64,000 nt of DNA from Aeromonas jandaei (GTDB lineage: Bacteria; Pseudomonadota; Gammaproteobacteria; Enterobacterales; Aeromonadaceae): assembly GCF_037890695.1 (NCBI RefSeq), contig NZ_CP149571.1:662001-726000 (forward strand). Reading direction: 5' to 3'. Made by a program: the position numbers and the translations under genes. The notes under the pieces were generated by a model. The model saw nothing but the letters and a program-made list of their open reading frames with translations. It was not told where the DNA came from and did no database searches. The first letter of the stretch is position 1. Every line of letters begins with the position of its first letter. Below are positions 41,823 to 51,070 of the stretch, one piece after another.

Positions 41823-42668
41823 ATGGCGACCCGGGATTATGTCGGCAACCGTCCGCGACGTCGCGCGGGCGGTCGCAACACCAAGAAAGCGGCTCCGCGC
41901 CGCTTTCCTGTTATCCCGGCCCTGCTGGCCGGGGCGCTGCTGGCAGGCTTTGGCGGCTTCCTCTACATGATCAATGGCAAGGGCCACGATGCCCCCACCA
42001 TCGAAGAGCAGGTCAAAGCCAACAAGCCAAAACCGCAGAACAACGGGTTGCCTCAGGAGAAGTGGAGCTACATCGAGCGGCTTGAGAACAAGCAGGTCGA
42101 TATCATAGAGCCGCCGACCCAGCCGGGCGTTCTGCCGCCGCCTCCTGCCGATACCATGACCCTGCAACCGGAGAAGCTGCCGCAGCCGGTACCGACCGAT
42201 ATTCCCCAGCCGGGAACACCGATCGGCCAGCCCAAGCCCTATCAGCCCAATCCGGCAACCACCCCCTCCACCTCCGGTGCGCCGGTTGCCAGCGCCCAGG
42301 AGCAGGTGATCGACCGCAAGGCCGAGCGTGAGCGGATGGAGCGGGAGATCCGCGCCGAGCTGGAGCGTGAGCGAGCCGCTGCAGCCAAAGCCCAACCGGC
42401 AGCTCAGCCTGCCCAGACCGCAGCTGCCGACAGCGGCCGCTATATGATGCAGTGTGCCGCCCTGCGCTCGCAGGATTCGGCGGAGTCGCTCAAGGCACGC
42501 ATCGCCTTCACCGCCGGCCTCTCCTCCAGCCTGCAGGTGATCAATGGCACCAACGGCACCGTCTACAAGGTGATGGTCGGCCCCTTCAACGGCAAGGCCG
42601 CCGCCGACGCGGCCAACCGCAAGCTGCAGAGCTCGGGCATCAGCGGCTGCATTCCCAAGAAAGGGTAA
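41823..42668 (+). CDS. ftsN: Cell division protein FtsN
   Basis: A 281-residue bitopic protein. A basic cytoplasmic tail (residues 1-28, RPRRRAGGRNTKKAAPRR) is followed by one membrane helix (about 29-49), then a Pro/Gln-rich periplasmic linker with the essential-domain-like KWSYIERLENKQVDI, a charged helix (RKAERERMEREIRAELERER) and a C-terminal SPOR domain (YMMQCAALRSQDSAESLKAR to GCIPKKG) that binds denuded peptidoglycan. FtsN triggers septal wall synthesis. Its position after argS and before hslVU fits the E. coli ftsN-hslV-hslU order. A strong terminator follows. Confidence 0.93.
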   Translation: MATRDYVGNRPRRRAGGRNTKKAAPRRFPVIPALLAGALLAGFGGFLYMINGKGHDAPTIEEQVKANKPKPQNNGLPQEKWSYIERLENKQVDIIEPPTQPGVLPPPPADTMTLQPEKLPQPVPTDIPQPGTPIGQPKPYQPNPATTPSTSGAPVASAQEQVIDRKAERERMEREIRAELERERAAAAKAQPAAQPAQTAAADSGRYMMQCAALRSQDSAESLKARIAFTAGLSSSLQVINGTNGTVYKVMVGPFNGKAAADAANRKLQSSGISGCIPKKG

Positions 42669-42685
42669 GCGCCCGTTTTACCATG

Positions 42686-42720
42686 AGGGGCCGGGTGGCA
42701 ACACCCGGCCCCTCTTCTTT
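42686..42720 (+). terminator. Terminator after ftsN
   Basis: Perfect 12-bp stem GAGGGGCCGGGT / ACCCGGCCCCTC followed by TTCTT. Confidence 0.8.
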
Positions 42721-42774
42721 GGGCTCCCTTCGCACCCATAGTCCCATCTCGCGCTTGTCCCGACCGATTGCAGG

Positions 42775-42803
42775 CTTGAAAAGCTGTTTTGCCATCCCCA
42801 TCT
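42775..42803 (+). promoter_or_regulatory. Sigma-32 heat-shock promoter of hslVU
   Basis: -35 CTTGAAA (42775-42781), 14-bp spacer and -10 CCCCATCT (42796-42803) match the sigma-32 consensus closely. It lies about 50 bp before the hslV start, as expected for heat-shock control of this protease. Confidence 0.85.
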
Positions 42804-42854
42804 TTTCTCCCATGCACAGTCAGGCCGTCATTCGGCTCAAGCGAGGTAAGTAAA

Positions 42855-43388
42855 GTGACTACCATAGTTTCAGTTCGCCGCAACGGTCAGGTCGTCATCG
42901 GTGGCGATGGCCAGGTTTCTCTTGGCAACACCGTCATGAAGGGCAACGCCCGCAAGGTTCATCGCCTCTACAACGGCAAGGTGTTGGCAGGTTTTGCCGG
43001 TGGCACAGCCGACGCCTTCACCCTGCTCGAACGCTTCGAAGCAAAACTGCAGGCCCATCAGGGTAATCTGGAGCGCGCCGCCGTGGCGCTTGCCAAAGAT
43101 TGGCGCACCGATCGCGCCCTGCGCCGCCTCGAAGCACTACTGGCCGTCGCCGACGAGCAAAAATCCTTCATCATCACCGGCAACGGTGACGTGGTGCAGC
43201 CGGAGCACGATCTCATCGCCATCGGCAGCGGCGGCAACTTCGCCCAGTCTGCGGCCATCGCCCTGCTGGAAAACACCGATCTGGATGCCAAGAGCATCGT
43301 CGAGAAAGCGCTCAAGATCGCCGGCGACATCTGCGTCTTCACCAACCAGCACCACACCGTCGAAGTGCTGGACTATTCGGCTAAATAA
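42855..43388 (+). CDS. hslV: ATP-dependent protease peptidase subunit HslV
   Basis: A 177-residue Ntn hydrolase. After removal of the initiator the N-terminus is [25 protein letters not shown], with Thr as the nucleophile. Core blocks are [38 protein letters not shown] and the late [19 protein letters not shown]. The start is GTG 42855 with GAGG upstream; the open frame extends to 42789 but would bury the catalytic Thr, so is rejected. It forms the proteasome-like HslVU complex. A sigma-32 promoter lies just upstream. Confidence 0.97.
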   Translation: MTTIVSVRRNGQVVIGGDGQVSLGNTVMKGNARKVHRLYNGKVLAGFAGGTADAFTLLERFEAKLQAHQGNLERAAVALAKDWRTDRALRRLEALLAVADEQKSFIITGNGDVVQPEHDLIAIGSGGNFAQSAAIALLENTDLDAKSIVEKALKIAGDICVFTNQHHTVEVLDYSAK

Positions 43389-43448
43389 GCCAGACCACCA
43401 ATTCTCAAAGGGGTGGGCCCTGCCCGCCCCTGATACAGGAACTCCATC

Positions 43449-44777
43449 ATGTCCGAGATGACCCCGAGAGAAATCGTCCACGAACTGGATCGTCACATCA
43501 TTGGTCAGGCCGATGCCAAGCGCGCGGTGGCCGTCGCCCTGCGCAACCGCTGGCGCCGGATGCAGCTCAACGAAGAGATGCGCCATGAAGTGACCCCGAA
43601 GAACATCCTGATGATCGGCCCGACCGGTGTCGGCAAAACCGAGATCGCCCGTCGTCTGGCCAAACTGGCCAACGCCCCCTTCATCAAGGTGGAAGCGACC
43701 AAGTTCACCGAAGTGGGCTATGTCGGCAAGGAAGTGGACAGCATCATTCGTGATCTGACCGATGTCGCCATCAAGCTGGTGCGCGAGACCGAGATGGAGA
43801 AGATGAAATACCGCGCCGAGGAAGCCGCCGAAGAGCGCATTCTCGATGCGCTGCTGCCCAACCCGCGCAACACCTGGGGCGAGGAAGAGAAAGCCGACAA
43901 CTCCAACACCCGCCAGATCTTCCGCAAGAAACTGCGCGAAGGTCAGCTGGATGACAAGGAGATCGAGCTGGATCTGGCCGCCTCCCCGATGGGCGTCGAA
44001 ATCATGACCCCGCCGGGCATGGAAGAGATGGCCAACCAGCTGCAGGGGCTGTTCCAGAATCTGGGCCAGAACCAGAAGAAGAAGCGCAAGATCAAGGTCA
44101 AAGAGGCCATGAAAGCGCTTATCGAAGAGGAAGCGGCCAAACTGGTCAACCCGGAAGAGCTGAAACAGAAGGCCATCGCTGCGGTCGAGAACAACGGCAT
44201 CGTCTTCCTCGACGAGATCGACAAGATCTGCAAGCGTGGCGAGAGCTCGGGCCCGGATGTCTCCCGTGAAGGGGTTCAGCGCGACCTGCTGCCGCTGGTC
44301 GAGGGCTGCACCGTCAACACCAAGCACGGCATGGTCAAGACCGACCATATCCTGTTTGTCGCCTCCGGTGCCTTCCAGATCGCCAAGCCGTCCGATCTCA
44401 TCCCCGAGCTGCAGGGCCGTCTGCCGATCCGGGTCGAGCTGACCGCGCTGACCACTGAAGATTTCGAGCGGATCCTGACCGAGCCGAACGCCTCCCTGAC
44501 CGATCAGTACAAGGCGCTGATGGCCACCGAAGGGGTCAACATCGAGTTCACTCAGGATGGTATCCGCCGTCTGGCCGAAGCGGCCTGGCAGGTCAACGAG
44601 CGTACCGAGAACATCGGTGCCCGCCGTCTGCACACCGTGATGGAACGCCTGATGGAAGATATCTCCTACGACGCCTCCGAGAAATCCGGCGAGACCTTCG
44701 TCATCAACACCGACTACGTCAACGCCCACCTCGGCAAGCTGATTGAAGACGAAGATCTGAGCCGCTTTATTCTGTAA
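43449..44777 (+). CDS. hslU: HslU unfoldase ATPase subunit of HslVU
   Basis: A 442-residue AAA+ ATPase. [20 protein letters not shown] starts the N-domain; Walker A is [15 protein letters not shown] (about 57-71); the pore loop region is [11 protein letters not shown]; Walker B is [14 protein letters not shown] near 250; sensor 2 appears in [19 protein letters not shown]. An I-domain insertion with charged repeats ([20 protein letters not shown]) is present. The C-terminus [10 protein letters not shown] is the HslV-activating tail. The gene is 60 bp after hslV and ends at a strong terminator. Confidence 0.97.
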   Translation: MSEMTPREIVHELDRHIIGQADAKRAVAVALRNRWRRMQLNEEMRHEVTPKNILMIGPTGVGKTEIARRLAKLANAPFIKVEATKFTEVGYVGKEVDSIIRDLTDVAIKLVRETEMEKMKYRAEEAAEERILDALLPNPRNTWGEEEKADNSNTRQIFRKKLREGQLDDKEIELDLAASPMGVEIMTPPGMEEMANQLQGLFQNLGQNQKKKRKIKVKEAMKALIEEEAAKLVNPEELKQKAIAAVENNGIVFLDEIDKICKRGESSGPDVSREGVQRDLLPLVEGCTVNTKHGMVKTDHILFVASGAFQIAKPSDLIPELQGRLPIRVELTALTTEDFERILTEPNASLTDQYKALMATEGVNIEFTQDGIRRLAEAAWQVNERTENIGARRLHTVMERLMEDISYDASEKSGETFVINTDYVNAHLGKLIEDEDLSRFIL

Positions 44778-44791
44778 GCGCGAGTGATCTG

Positions 44792-44820
44792 AAAACGCCT
44801 CCCTTGTGGAGGCGTTTTTT
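44792..44820 (+). terminator. Terminator of hslVU
   Basis: Perfect 11-bp stem AAAACGCCTCC / GGAGGCGTTTT with loop CTTGT, followed by TT. Confidence 0.85.
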
Positions 44821-44903
44821 ATGCCAGACTATTTGCCTAACCTGACGAGCCTGTCACATAAGTAATTGATATTATTGAATCTCACCTCAGACGGAGAGAA
44901 TCA

Positions 44904-45254
44904 ATGATGAATCCAGATCTAGAAGTCGTGATGCTCAATGGACGTCAACTGCATGAAATAATCGATATTCATGCGCTGGGCCCCTTGGGACAGCAGCACC
45001 TGAGGAGAGGCATTGGGGGCACCGCTATCTTGATGGGCAGCCTCCGCGGCCAGAGAGTCCGTCTGGAAGTCAGTCCTGATAGCGATGCTGAGAATTGGCT
45101 TTATTCATTATCCCGGCAACCAAAGCAGTCCCTTGACCTAGAGTGGACCAGCATAGGGTCCATGCAGAACAGAATCGGCAAGCGCGGACACGTCTCCGAA
45201 TACAATAACGGCATTTGGACATTCGAGTTTCCTGACTGGGAAACCGACCAATAA
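44904..45254 (+). CDS. Orphan hypothetical protein
   Basis: A 116-residue soluble protein I do not recognise. It reads MMNPDLEVVMLNGRQLHEII at the start and ends TFEFPDWETDQ, with many charged and aromatic residues and no signal peptide or membrane helix. The ribosome site GGAGAG supports ATG 44904 (or 44907). Base composition is visibly more AT-rich than the flanking genes, and it uses codons rare here (AGG, AGA, ATA, CTA). The gene sits alone between two terminators, so it forms a complete small transcription unit. This pattern suggests recent transfer. No toxin, antitoxin or defence motif is recognisable. Confidence 0.65.
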   Translation: MMNPDLEVVMLNGRQLHEIIDIHALGPLGQQHLRRGIGGTAILMGSLRGQRVRLEVSPDSDAENWLYSLSRQPKQSLDLEWTSIGSMQNRIGKRGHVSEYNNGIWTFEFPDWETDQ

Positions 45255-45265
45255 GAGACCTATGA

Positions 45266-45295
45266 GCGCCTCCCTCTGCGGAGGCGTCATTTTTT
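45266..45295 (+). terminator. Terminator of the orphan gene
   Basis: Perfect 7-bp stem CGCCTCC / GGAGGCG with a 6-nt loop, followed by TCATTTTTTC. Confidence 0.82.
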
Positions 45296-45344
45296 CATCC
45301 CCGCTGAAATCTGCTCAAAAAAAGATCTTTCCTATTCTCCGCGG

Positions 45345-45370
45345 CTGATTTATACATACGTATAAATCAG
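45345..45370. promoter_or_regulatory. Operator-like 26-bp palindrome upstream of the TetR gene
   Basis: Perfect 11-bp arms CTGATTTATAC and GTATAAATCAG around a 4-bp centre (ATAC). It lies 31 bp before the TetR start. Size, symmetry and place are what is expected of a TetR-family self-operator covering the promoter of the export operon. Confidence 0.75.
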
Positions 45371-45400
45371 ATCGAAATCTGTGCAGCAGGAACCAGAAAG

Positions 45401-46042
45401 ATGAATCCAACCCGGCAGAAACTGCTCGATACCGGCCTCGCCATCGCCACCGAGAAGGGGCTGCGCGGCCTGACGGTGCGCGAGTTGGCGGCGGCGGCCG
45501 AGGTGAACCTCGGCTCCTTCGTCTACCACTTCGGCAACCGCGATGCCTTTATCGACGAGCTGGTCGAGCTCTGGTACGCCCCCCTCTATGACGAGCTCAA
45601 GGCGGTAGCAGCCAAAGGCTCCTACTCATCTGCCATCGCCATGTTCGAGGCCACCATGGAGGCGCTGATCGGGCTGGTGGCGCGCCAGCGCGGCTTTATC
45701 AACCACCTGTTTGGCGATGCGCTGGCGGGCGAAGGGGCGGCCCAGCGCTTTCTGCTCAGCCTGCCGCGCCGCCACCCTTTGCTGCTGATCGAGCAGGTAC
45801 GGATGGCACAGGCAGAAGGGTCGCTGGTCGCCGGTCACCCGCTCCAGCTGATGATCTTCATCATGGGGTCGGTCGGCCTGCCGCTGGTGATCGCCGGCAG
45901 CGGTCGCCAGCTCGGCTGGCTGCCCGAACAGGCCGCCCCCTTTCTGAGCCAGATAGACAGCCCAGAGGCCGCCAGACAGCGGCTGGTATGGGCCCTGCGC
46001 GGCCTGCGCCCCAACAACATGAAAGAAGGAGAAGCGGCATGA
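45401..46042 (+). CDS. cecR: TetR/AcrR regulator, CecR (YbiH) type
   Basis: A 213-residue TetR-family regulator. The helix-turn-helix lies in residues 8-55 (LLDTGLAIATEKGLRGLTVRE, LAAAAEVNLGSFVYHFGNRDAF); the rest is a helical ligand domain with no strict family motif. It heads a ybhG-ybhF-ybhS-ybhR-type operon, as the E. coli CecR gene does, and so is inferred to repress it through the palindrome at 45345-45370. The inducer is unknown. The stop overlaps the start of the 30-codon micro-ORF by ATGA. The symbol rests on context more than on sequence. Confidence 0.8.
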   Translation: MNPTRQKLLDTGLAIATEKGLRGLTVRELAAAAEVNLGSFVYHFGNRDAFIDELVELWYAPLYDELKAVAAKGSYSSAIAMFEATMEALIGLVARQRGFINHLFGDALAGEGAAQRFLLSLPRRHPLLLIEQVRMAQAEGSLVAGHPLQLMIFIMGSVGLPLVIAGSGRQLGWLPEQAAPFLSQIDSPEAARQRLVWALRGLRPNNMKEGEAA

Positions 46043-46131
46043 AACAACGCATCGCGATGGTAGCTCTGCTGCTGGCGGTTCTCAGTGGTTGCCTCTGGTT
46101 GCAGAGCCATCCTCAAGGAGAAGTGGTATGA
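46039..46131 (+). CDS. 30-codon micro-ORF, duplicate of the ybhG N-terminus
   Basis: A 30-residue open frame reading MKQRIAMVALLLAVLSGC then LWLQSHPQGEVV. It has GGAG 6 nt before its ATG, overlaps the TetR gene stop by ATGA, and its own stop overlaps the ybhG start by ATGA. Its first 22 codons are an imperfect direct duplicate (period 89 bp, roughly 78% identical) of the ybhG start. The duplicate ends in a lipobox-like LSGC, so a 13-residue lipopeptide is conceivable. It may be a real tiny lipoprotein, a translational-coupling device, or a decaying duplication. I cannot tell which. Confidence 0.55.
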   Translation: MKQRIAMVALLLAVLSGCLWLQSHPQGEVV

Positions 46132-47096
46132 AGCAACGCATTGCAATCGTGGCCCTGCTGCTAACCGTTATCGGTGGCTACCTCTGGTGGCAGGGGCGCC
46201 CGGCCGACGGCTCCATCCTCTACGGCAACGTCGATATTCGCGACGTCAATCTGGCCTTTCGGGTCGGCGGCCGCGTCGATCAGGTACTGGTCGATGAGGG
46301 GGATAGGGTAAAAGCCGGTCAACTGCTGGCCCGCCTCGATCCGGCTCCCCTCACCCACAGCCGCGACAGCGCTCGCGCCAATCTGGCCGCGCTCACTGCC
46401 GCCAACACCTTGATCCACAAAGGCTATCGCAGCGAAGAGACCGACCGCGCCCGGGCCGCACTGGCCGCCGCCGAGGCCGCTGCGCTGGAAGCCGACCAGC
46501 AGTGGCGCCGCCAGAGCACATTGGCAGCCACCGGCGCCATCTCCCGCGGTCAGCTCGATACCGCCCGCTCCCAGCGAGATCAGACCCAGGCGCAGGTACG
46601 CTCGGCCCGCGAACAGCTCGCCCAGCTCGAAACCGGCTACCGCCCGGAGGAAATCGCCCAGTCCGATGCCCAGCTGGAAGGAGCCAAAGCGGCGCTCGCC
46701 AGTGCCGAACTGGCGCTGGCAGATGCCAACCTGACCGCCCCCAGCGACGGCATCATCATCAGTCGCGCCATCGAGAACGGCAGCATGGTGCAGAGCGGAG
46801 CGACCGCCTTCAACCTCTCCCTGACCGCGCCAGTCTGGGTGCGCGCCTATGTGGAGGAGCCCTGGCTCGGCCACTTCCCGAGCGGCGCCAAAGTGACCCT
46901 CACCACCGACTCGCGGCCAGACAAGCCCTATCACGGGGTGGTGGGCTTTGTCTCGCCGACCGCCGAGTTCACCCCGAAATCGGTGGAGACGCCTGACCTG
47001 CGCACTCACCTCGTCTACCGGCTGCGCATCGTGGTGCAGGATCCCGACCTGGCCCTGCGCCAGGGGATGCCGGTCACCGTCAGGCTTGCTCCATGA
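46128..47096 (+). CDS. ybhG: HlyD-family membrane fusion protein, YbhG type
   Basis: A 322-residue periplasmic adaptor. It begins with a membrane anchor or signal (MKQRIAIVALLLTVIGGYLW), then a biotinyl-lipoyl half motif (GNVDIRDVNLAFRVGGRVDQV), a long coiled coil (about 80-190, Ala/Glu/Gln rich, ending EQLAQLETGYRPEEIAQ) and the second lipoyl half with ANLTAPSDGIIISRAIENG, followed by a beta-barrel domain. It would link the inner-membrane YbhFSR exporter to an outer-membrane channel. The start ATG 46128 overlaps the micro-ORF stop; the frame from 46089 is not used. It overlaps ybhF by ATGA. Confidence 0.92.
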   Translation: MKQRIAIVALLLTVIGGYLWWQGRPADGSILYGNVDIRDVNLAFRVGGRVDQVLVDEGDRVKAGQLLARLDPAPLTHSRDSARANLAALTAANTLIHKGYRSEETDRARAALAAAEAAALEADQQWRRQSTLAATGAISRGQLDTARSQRDQTQAQVRSAREQLAQLETGYRPEEIAQSDAQLEGAKAALASAELALADANLTAPSDGIIISRAIENGSMVQSGATAFNLSLTAPVWVRAYVEEPWLGHFPSGAKVTLTTDSRPDKPYHGVVGFVSPTAEFTPKSVETPDLRTHLVYRLRIVVQDPDLALRQGMPVTVRLAP

Positions 47097-48847
47097 ACAG
47101 CGCCATCTCCCTTGAGGGGCTCACCAAACGCTTTGGCGAGCGGGTCGCCCTCAACGCCATCTCGGCCACCATTCCGACCGGTGGTATCACCGGGCTGGTC
47201 GGCCCCGACGGCGCGGGCAAGAGCACTTTGCTGCGCCTGTTGGCCGGTCTGCTGATCCCGGAGGCGGGCACCATCCGGGTGCTGGGGCTGGATCCGGTGA
47301 GCGAGGGAGATCTGCTGCGTCAGCGCCTCGGCTACATGCCCCAGCAGTTCGGCCTCTACGAGGATCTCAGCGTGCTGGAGAACCTCACCCTCTACGCTGA
47401 CTTGCGCGGCGTACTGGAGCCCGAACGCTCGCCCACCTTCGCGCGGCTGCTCGCCTTCACCGATCTTGCCCGCTTCACCGCACGACCGGCAGGCAAGCTC
47501 TCTGGCGGGATGAAACAGAAGCTCGGGCTGGCCTGCGCCCTGCTCGGCACCCCGGATGTGCTGCTGCTCGACGAACCCGGGGTCGGGGTCGATCCCATCT
47601 CTCGCCGCGCCCTCTGGCAGATGGTACGCGAGCTGGCCAAGGGAGGGATGACGGTGCTCTGGAGTACCGCCTATCTCGATGAGGCGGAGCTGTGCGACCA
47701 CGTGCTGCTGATGGCGGATGGCGAGGTGCGCACCAGCGGCACGCCGGCCAATCTGATGGGGGCCATGGCCAGCCGCTGCTGGCTGCTGGAGGCGGGGCAA
47801 CTGGATGGCCGCGAGCGACGCGCCCTGCTGCGCCGGGCGCTGGCTCACCCGGCGGTGATGGATGGCGCGGTGGCGGGGGAGCGGGTTCGCCTGCTGCTGC
47901 ACCCGGGCATGACGCCCCCACCGCTGGCGGAGCTGCATCTCGCCCACGGCGCCTTTCAACCGGCCCAGCCCCGGCTGGAAGATGCCTTTATCGACCTGCT
48001 CGGCGGCGGCCCCGGCGGGGAGTCGAGTCTGGCGGCCGGGATGCGGGAAGCTGAACTGCCGCAAGGGGTCTCTCCCGAGGCGGTGATCGAGGCGCGCCAC
48101 CTCACCAAGCGCTTCGGCGATTTTGCCGCCACCGATGATGTCAGCTTTGCGGTGCGCCGCGGCGAGATCTTCGGCCTGCTCGGCCCCAATGGGGCGGGCA
48201 AGTCCACCACCTTCAAGATGGAGTGCGGCCTGCTGCGCCCGAGCGAGGGGCAGGCACTGGTGACCGGCATCGATCTGGCTCACAGCCCCTCGGCGGCGCG
48301 CCAGCGCCTCGGCTACATGGCGCAGAAGTTCTCCCTCTACAAGCAGCTCACCGTGGCACAGAACCTCTCCTTCTTCGCCGGTATCTACGGCCTGTTCGGC
48401 CGCCACCAGCAGACGCGGATCGATGCCATGGTGACTGCCTTTGCCCTCGCCCCCTGGCTCGATCAGAAGGCGGAATCCCTGCCGCTCGGCCTGCGCCAGC
48501 GCTTATCGCTGGCCTGCGCCCTGCTGCACGAGCCGCCGCTGCTGTTCCTCGACGAGCCCACCTCCGGGGTCGATCCGGTGACCCGGCGCGAGTTCTGGTC
48601 GCACATCAACGCGCTGGCCGACCACGGCGTCACCGTGCTGGTCACCACCCACTTTATGGATGAGGCGGAGTATTGCGACCGCATTGCCCTCATCTATCGC
48701 GGCAAGCTGCTGGCGCTCGGCACTCCGGACGATCTCAAGGGGCTGGCCGCCAAAGAGGCGGCGACCTCTTTGCCAACCGGTTCCTTGCCGACCATGGAAG
48801 AGGCCTTTATAACCCTGGTCGAGCGGGCCAGCGAGGAGGACGCATGA
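47093..48847 (+). CDS. ybhF: Tandem ABC-transporter ATPase YbhF
   Basis: A 584-residue protein with two fused ABC ATPase domains, like E. coli YbhF (578). The first domain has Walker [10 protein letters not shown] at 37-45 and signature [16 protein letters not shown] with [11 protein letters not shown]. The second has Walker [10 protein letters not shown] near 364 and a signature region [16 protein letters not shown] with [12 protein letters not shown]. In the second signature LPLGLRQ departs from LSGGQ, so one composite site may be weaker. It powers export through YbhS/YbhR, reported in E. coli to affect drugs such as cephalosporins and chloramphenicol and Na+/Li+ tolerance. ATGA overlaps link it to both neighbours. 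Confidence 0.94.
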   Translation: MNSAISLEGLTKRFGERVALNAISATIPTGGITGLVGPDGAGKSTLLRLLAGLLIPEAGTIRVLGLDPVSEGDLLRQRLGYMPQQFGLYEDLSVLENLTLYADLRGVLEPERSPTFARLLAFTDLARFTARPAGKLSGGMKQKLGLACALLGTPDVLLLDEPGVGVDPISRRALWQMVRELAKGGMTVLWSTAYLDEAELCDHVLLMADGEVRTSGTPANLMGAMASRCWLLEAGQLDGRERRALLRRALAHPAVMDGAVAGERVRLLLHPGMTPPPLAELHLAHGAFQPAQPRLEDAFIDLLGGGPGGESSLAAGMREAELPQGVSPEAVIEARHLTKRFGDFAATDDVSFAVRRGEIFGLLGPNGAGKSTTFKMECGLLRPSEGQALVTGIDLAHSPSAARQRLGYMAQKFSLYKQLTVAQNLSFFAGIYGLFGRHQQTRIDAMVTAFALAPWLDQKAESLPLGLRQRLSLACALLHEPPLLFLDEPTSGVDPVTRREFWSHINALADHGVTVLVTTHFMDEAEYCDRIALIYRGKLLALGTPDDLKGLAAKEAATSLPTGSLPTMEEAFITLVERASEEDA

Positions 48848-49953
48848 GCATCAACCGTCGGCGACTGCTGGCCCTCTGCCGCAAGGAGACGCTGCAAATC
48901 GTCCGTGACCCGAGCAGCATCCTCATCGCCTTCATCATGCCGGTGGTACTGCTGGTGGTAATGGGTTACGCCATCAATCTGGATGTGGACCATCTACGCC
49001 TCGGCATCTGGCGCACCGACAGCGGCGCACCGGCGGTGCGGCTGGAGCAGGCCCTGCGCGGCTCTACCGCGCTGGAGATCCACAGCGGCCCGAGCAAGGA
49101 GTCCCTGCTCGCCAGCCTGGCCCGCGGCGAGATCCGCGGCCTGCTGGTGATCGATGACGGCTTCTCCCGCGCCATGGCCGGTCAGGGCAATGGCACGCCG
49201 CAGGCGCTGCTGCTCACCGACGGCTCCGAGCCCAACACCGCCAACTTCGTCACCAACTATGTGCAGGGGATCTGGCAGGGGTGGCTCGCTGGCGAGGGGG
49301 TCGCCATGCCGGTGTCGATAGAGAGCCGCGCCTGGTTCAACCCGGCGCTGGTAAGCCGCAATTTTCTGGTGCCGGGCTCCGTTGCGGTGGTGATGACCAT
49401 CATAGGCGCCCTGCTCACCTCGCTGGTGGTGGCGCGGGAGTGGGAGCGCGGCACCATGGAGGCGCTGCTTGCCACCCCGGTCACCAAGGGGGAGCTGCTG
49501 CTCTCCAAGCTGCTGCCCTACTACGGCCTCGGCATCATCGCCATGCTGCTCTGCCTGCTCTTCTCGGTGGCGGTAATGGAAGTACCGTGGCGCGGCTCCC
49601 TGCTGCTGCTCTTTCTGGTCACCAGCGTCTTTCTTGGCAGCGCGCTCGGACTCGGGCTGTTTCTCTCCACCGTGATGCGCAGCCAGTTCAATGCCGCGCA
49701 GGCGGCGCTGATCGCCGCTTTTCTGCCCGCGGTGATGCTGTCGGGCTTCGTGTTCGAGATCGCCAGCATGCCGCCGCTGCTGCGGGCCATCACCCACCTC
49801 ATTCCGGCCCGCTACTTCGCCAGCTCGTTGCAGACCCTCTATCAGGCGGGCAGCGTCTTCTCGATCCTGCTGGTCAACGGTTTCTGTCTGCTGCTGCTGG
49901 CGGGTTTCTGGCTGGCCCTGACCGCCCGCAAGACGCGGCGCACTCTGGAGTAA
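48844..49953 (+). CDS. ybhS: ABC-2 type export permease YbhS
   Basis: A 369-residue inner-membrane permease. A first membrane helix (LIAFIMPVVLLVVMGYAINL) is followed by a periplasmic domain of about 140 residues and five helices. The ABC-2 signature VVAREWERGTMEALLATPV follows the second helix; AAFLPAVMLSGFVFEIASMPPLLRAITHLIPARYF is the typical C-terminal block. It forms a heterodimer with YbhR. The start ATG 48844 has GAGGAGG upstream and overlaps the ybhF stop; the open frame upstream to 48673 lies inside ybhF. Confidence 0.93.
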   Translation: MSINRRRLLALCRKETLQIVRDPSSILIAFIMPVVLLVVMGYAINLDVDHLRLGIWRTDSGAPAVRLEQALRGSTALEIHSGPSKESLLASLARGEIRGLLVIDDGFSRAMAGQGNGTPQALLLTDGSEPNTANFVTNYVQGIWQGWLAGEGVAMPVSIESRAWFNPALVSRNFLVPGSVAVVMTIIGALLTSLVVAREWERGTMEALLATPVTKGELLLSKLLPYYGLGIIAMLLCLLFSVAVMEVPWRGSLLLLFLVTSVFLGSALGLGLFLSTVMRSQFNAAQAALIAAFLPAVMLSGFVFEIASMPPLLRAITHLIPARYFASSLQTLYQAGSVFSILLVNGFCLLLLAGFWLALTARKTRRTLE

Positions 49954-49956
49954 CCC

Positions 49957-51045
49957 ATGCTGATCCGACTCTGGTGGCTGATCCGAAAAGAGCTGCAGGC
50001 CCTGATGGGCAATACTCAGGGGCGCTTTCTGCTCATCATGCCGGTGTTGCTGCAAACCGCCCTCTTCCCGTTCGCTGCCACCCTGGAGGTGACCGGCAAC
50101 ACGCTGGCCATCTACAACCAGGATGGCGGCGCCCAGAGCCGCGAGCTGCTGGAGCGCCTCACCCATATGCCCGCTTTTACCACCATCATCCCGGTGCAAG
50201 GCGAGGCGGGAATGACCGAGGCCATCACCGGGCAGCAGGCGCTGCTCGGGCTGATTATTCCGAGCGATTTCTCCCGCCGATTGGCGCGTGGCGAACCGGC
50301 CAAGGTGCAGCTGATCATCGACGGCCGCCGCTCCAACGGTGGTCAGGTAGCGGCGGGCTACATCAGTCAGGTGATCGCCCGCTGGCAAAGTGAGGGCAAG
50401 GGGCAACCCGAGCTGGCGGTACGCAACCTCTACAACCCCAACGTCGAGTTCCACTGGCATATCCTGCCGGCGCTGGTGGCCATCATCACCACCACGGGGT
50501 GTCTTATCGTCACCGCCCTCTCGGTCGCACGGGAGCGGGAGGAGGGCACCTTCGACCAGCTGCTGGTCTCCCCCCTCACCGCAGGCTGGATCATGGCGGG
50601 CAAGGCGGTGCCCGGCATCATGGTGGCGGTGGGGCAAGGGTGCATAGTCGCGCTGGCCGCCCGTTTTGTCTTTCACCTCCCCTTTGCCGGCAGCCTCAGC
50701 CTGCTGATGGCGGGCATGGTCTGCTACGGGCTGGCACTGGCCGGGATCGGGCTCTTTATCTCGTCGTTCTGCTCGACCCAGCAGCAGGCGTTTCTCGGGG
50801 TATTCTCCTTCACCGTCCCGGCGGTGATCCTCTCGGGCTACATCTCGCCGGTGGAGAACATGCCGCAGGTGTTCCAGTGGCTGGCGGCCATCGACCCCCT
50901 CACCCACTTTATCGTGCTGCTCAAGGGGGTCTTCCTCAAGGGGTTTGACTGGTCGGCAGCCTGGCCCCTGCTCTGGCCGCTGCTCGCCATCGCCGGGGTC
51001 ACCCTGTCGCTGGCGCTCGCCATGTTCCGCCGCCATATCGCCTGA
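49957..51045 (+). CDS. ybhR: ABC-2 type export permease YbhR
   Basis: A 362-residue inner-membrane permease, the partner of YbhS and similar in plan. An N-terminal helix near residues 20-40 is followed by a periplasmic domain, the ABC-2 motif SVAREREEGTFDQLLVSPLT, and four to five helices ending with SGYISPVENMPQVFQWLAAIDPLTHFIVLLKGVFLKG. It lies 3 bp after ybhS and is the last gene of the cecR-ybhGFSR operon. A hairpin with a T-run follows. The substrate is unknown from sequence. Confidence 0.93.
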   Translation: MLIRLWWLIRKELQALMGNTQGRFLLIMPVLLQTALFPFAATLEVTGNTLAIYNQDGGAQSRELLERLTHMPAFTTIIPVQGEAGMTEAITGQQALLGLIIPSDFSRRLARGEPAKVQLIIDGRRSNGGQVAAGYISQVIARWQSEGKGQPELAVRNLYNPNVEFHWHILPALVAIITTTGCLIVTALSVAREREEGTFDQLLVSPLTAGWIMAGKAVPGIMVAVGQGCIVALAARFVFHLPFAGSLSLLMAGMVCYGLALAGIGLFISSFCSTQQQAFLGVFSFTVPAVILSGYISPVENMPQVFQWLAAIDPLTHFIVLLKGVFLKGFDWSAAWPLLWPLLAIAGVTLSLALAMFRRHIA

Positions 51046-51070
51046 CGCGCCGCCTTGCTCAGCTGATGCC

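Noticed and set aside
40125..42395. 756-codon open frame on the minus strand
   Set aside because: It is antisense to argS and ftsN and has no recognisable domain; a GC-rich shadow frame.
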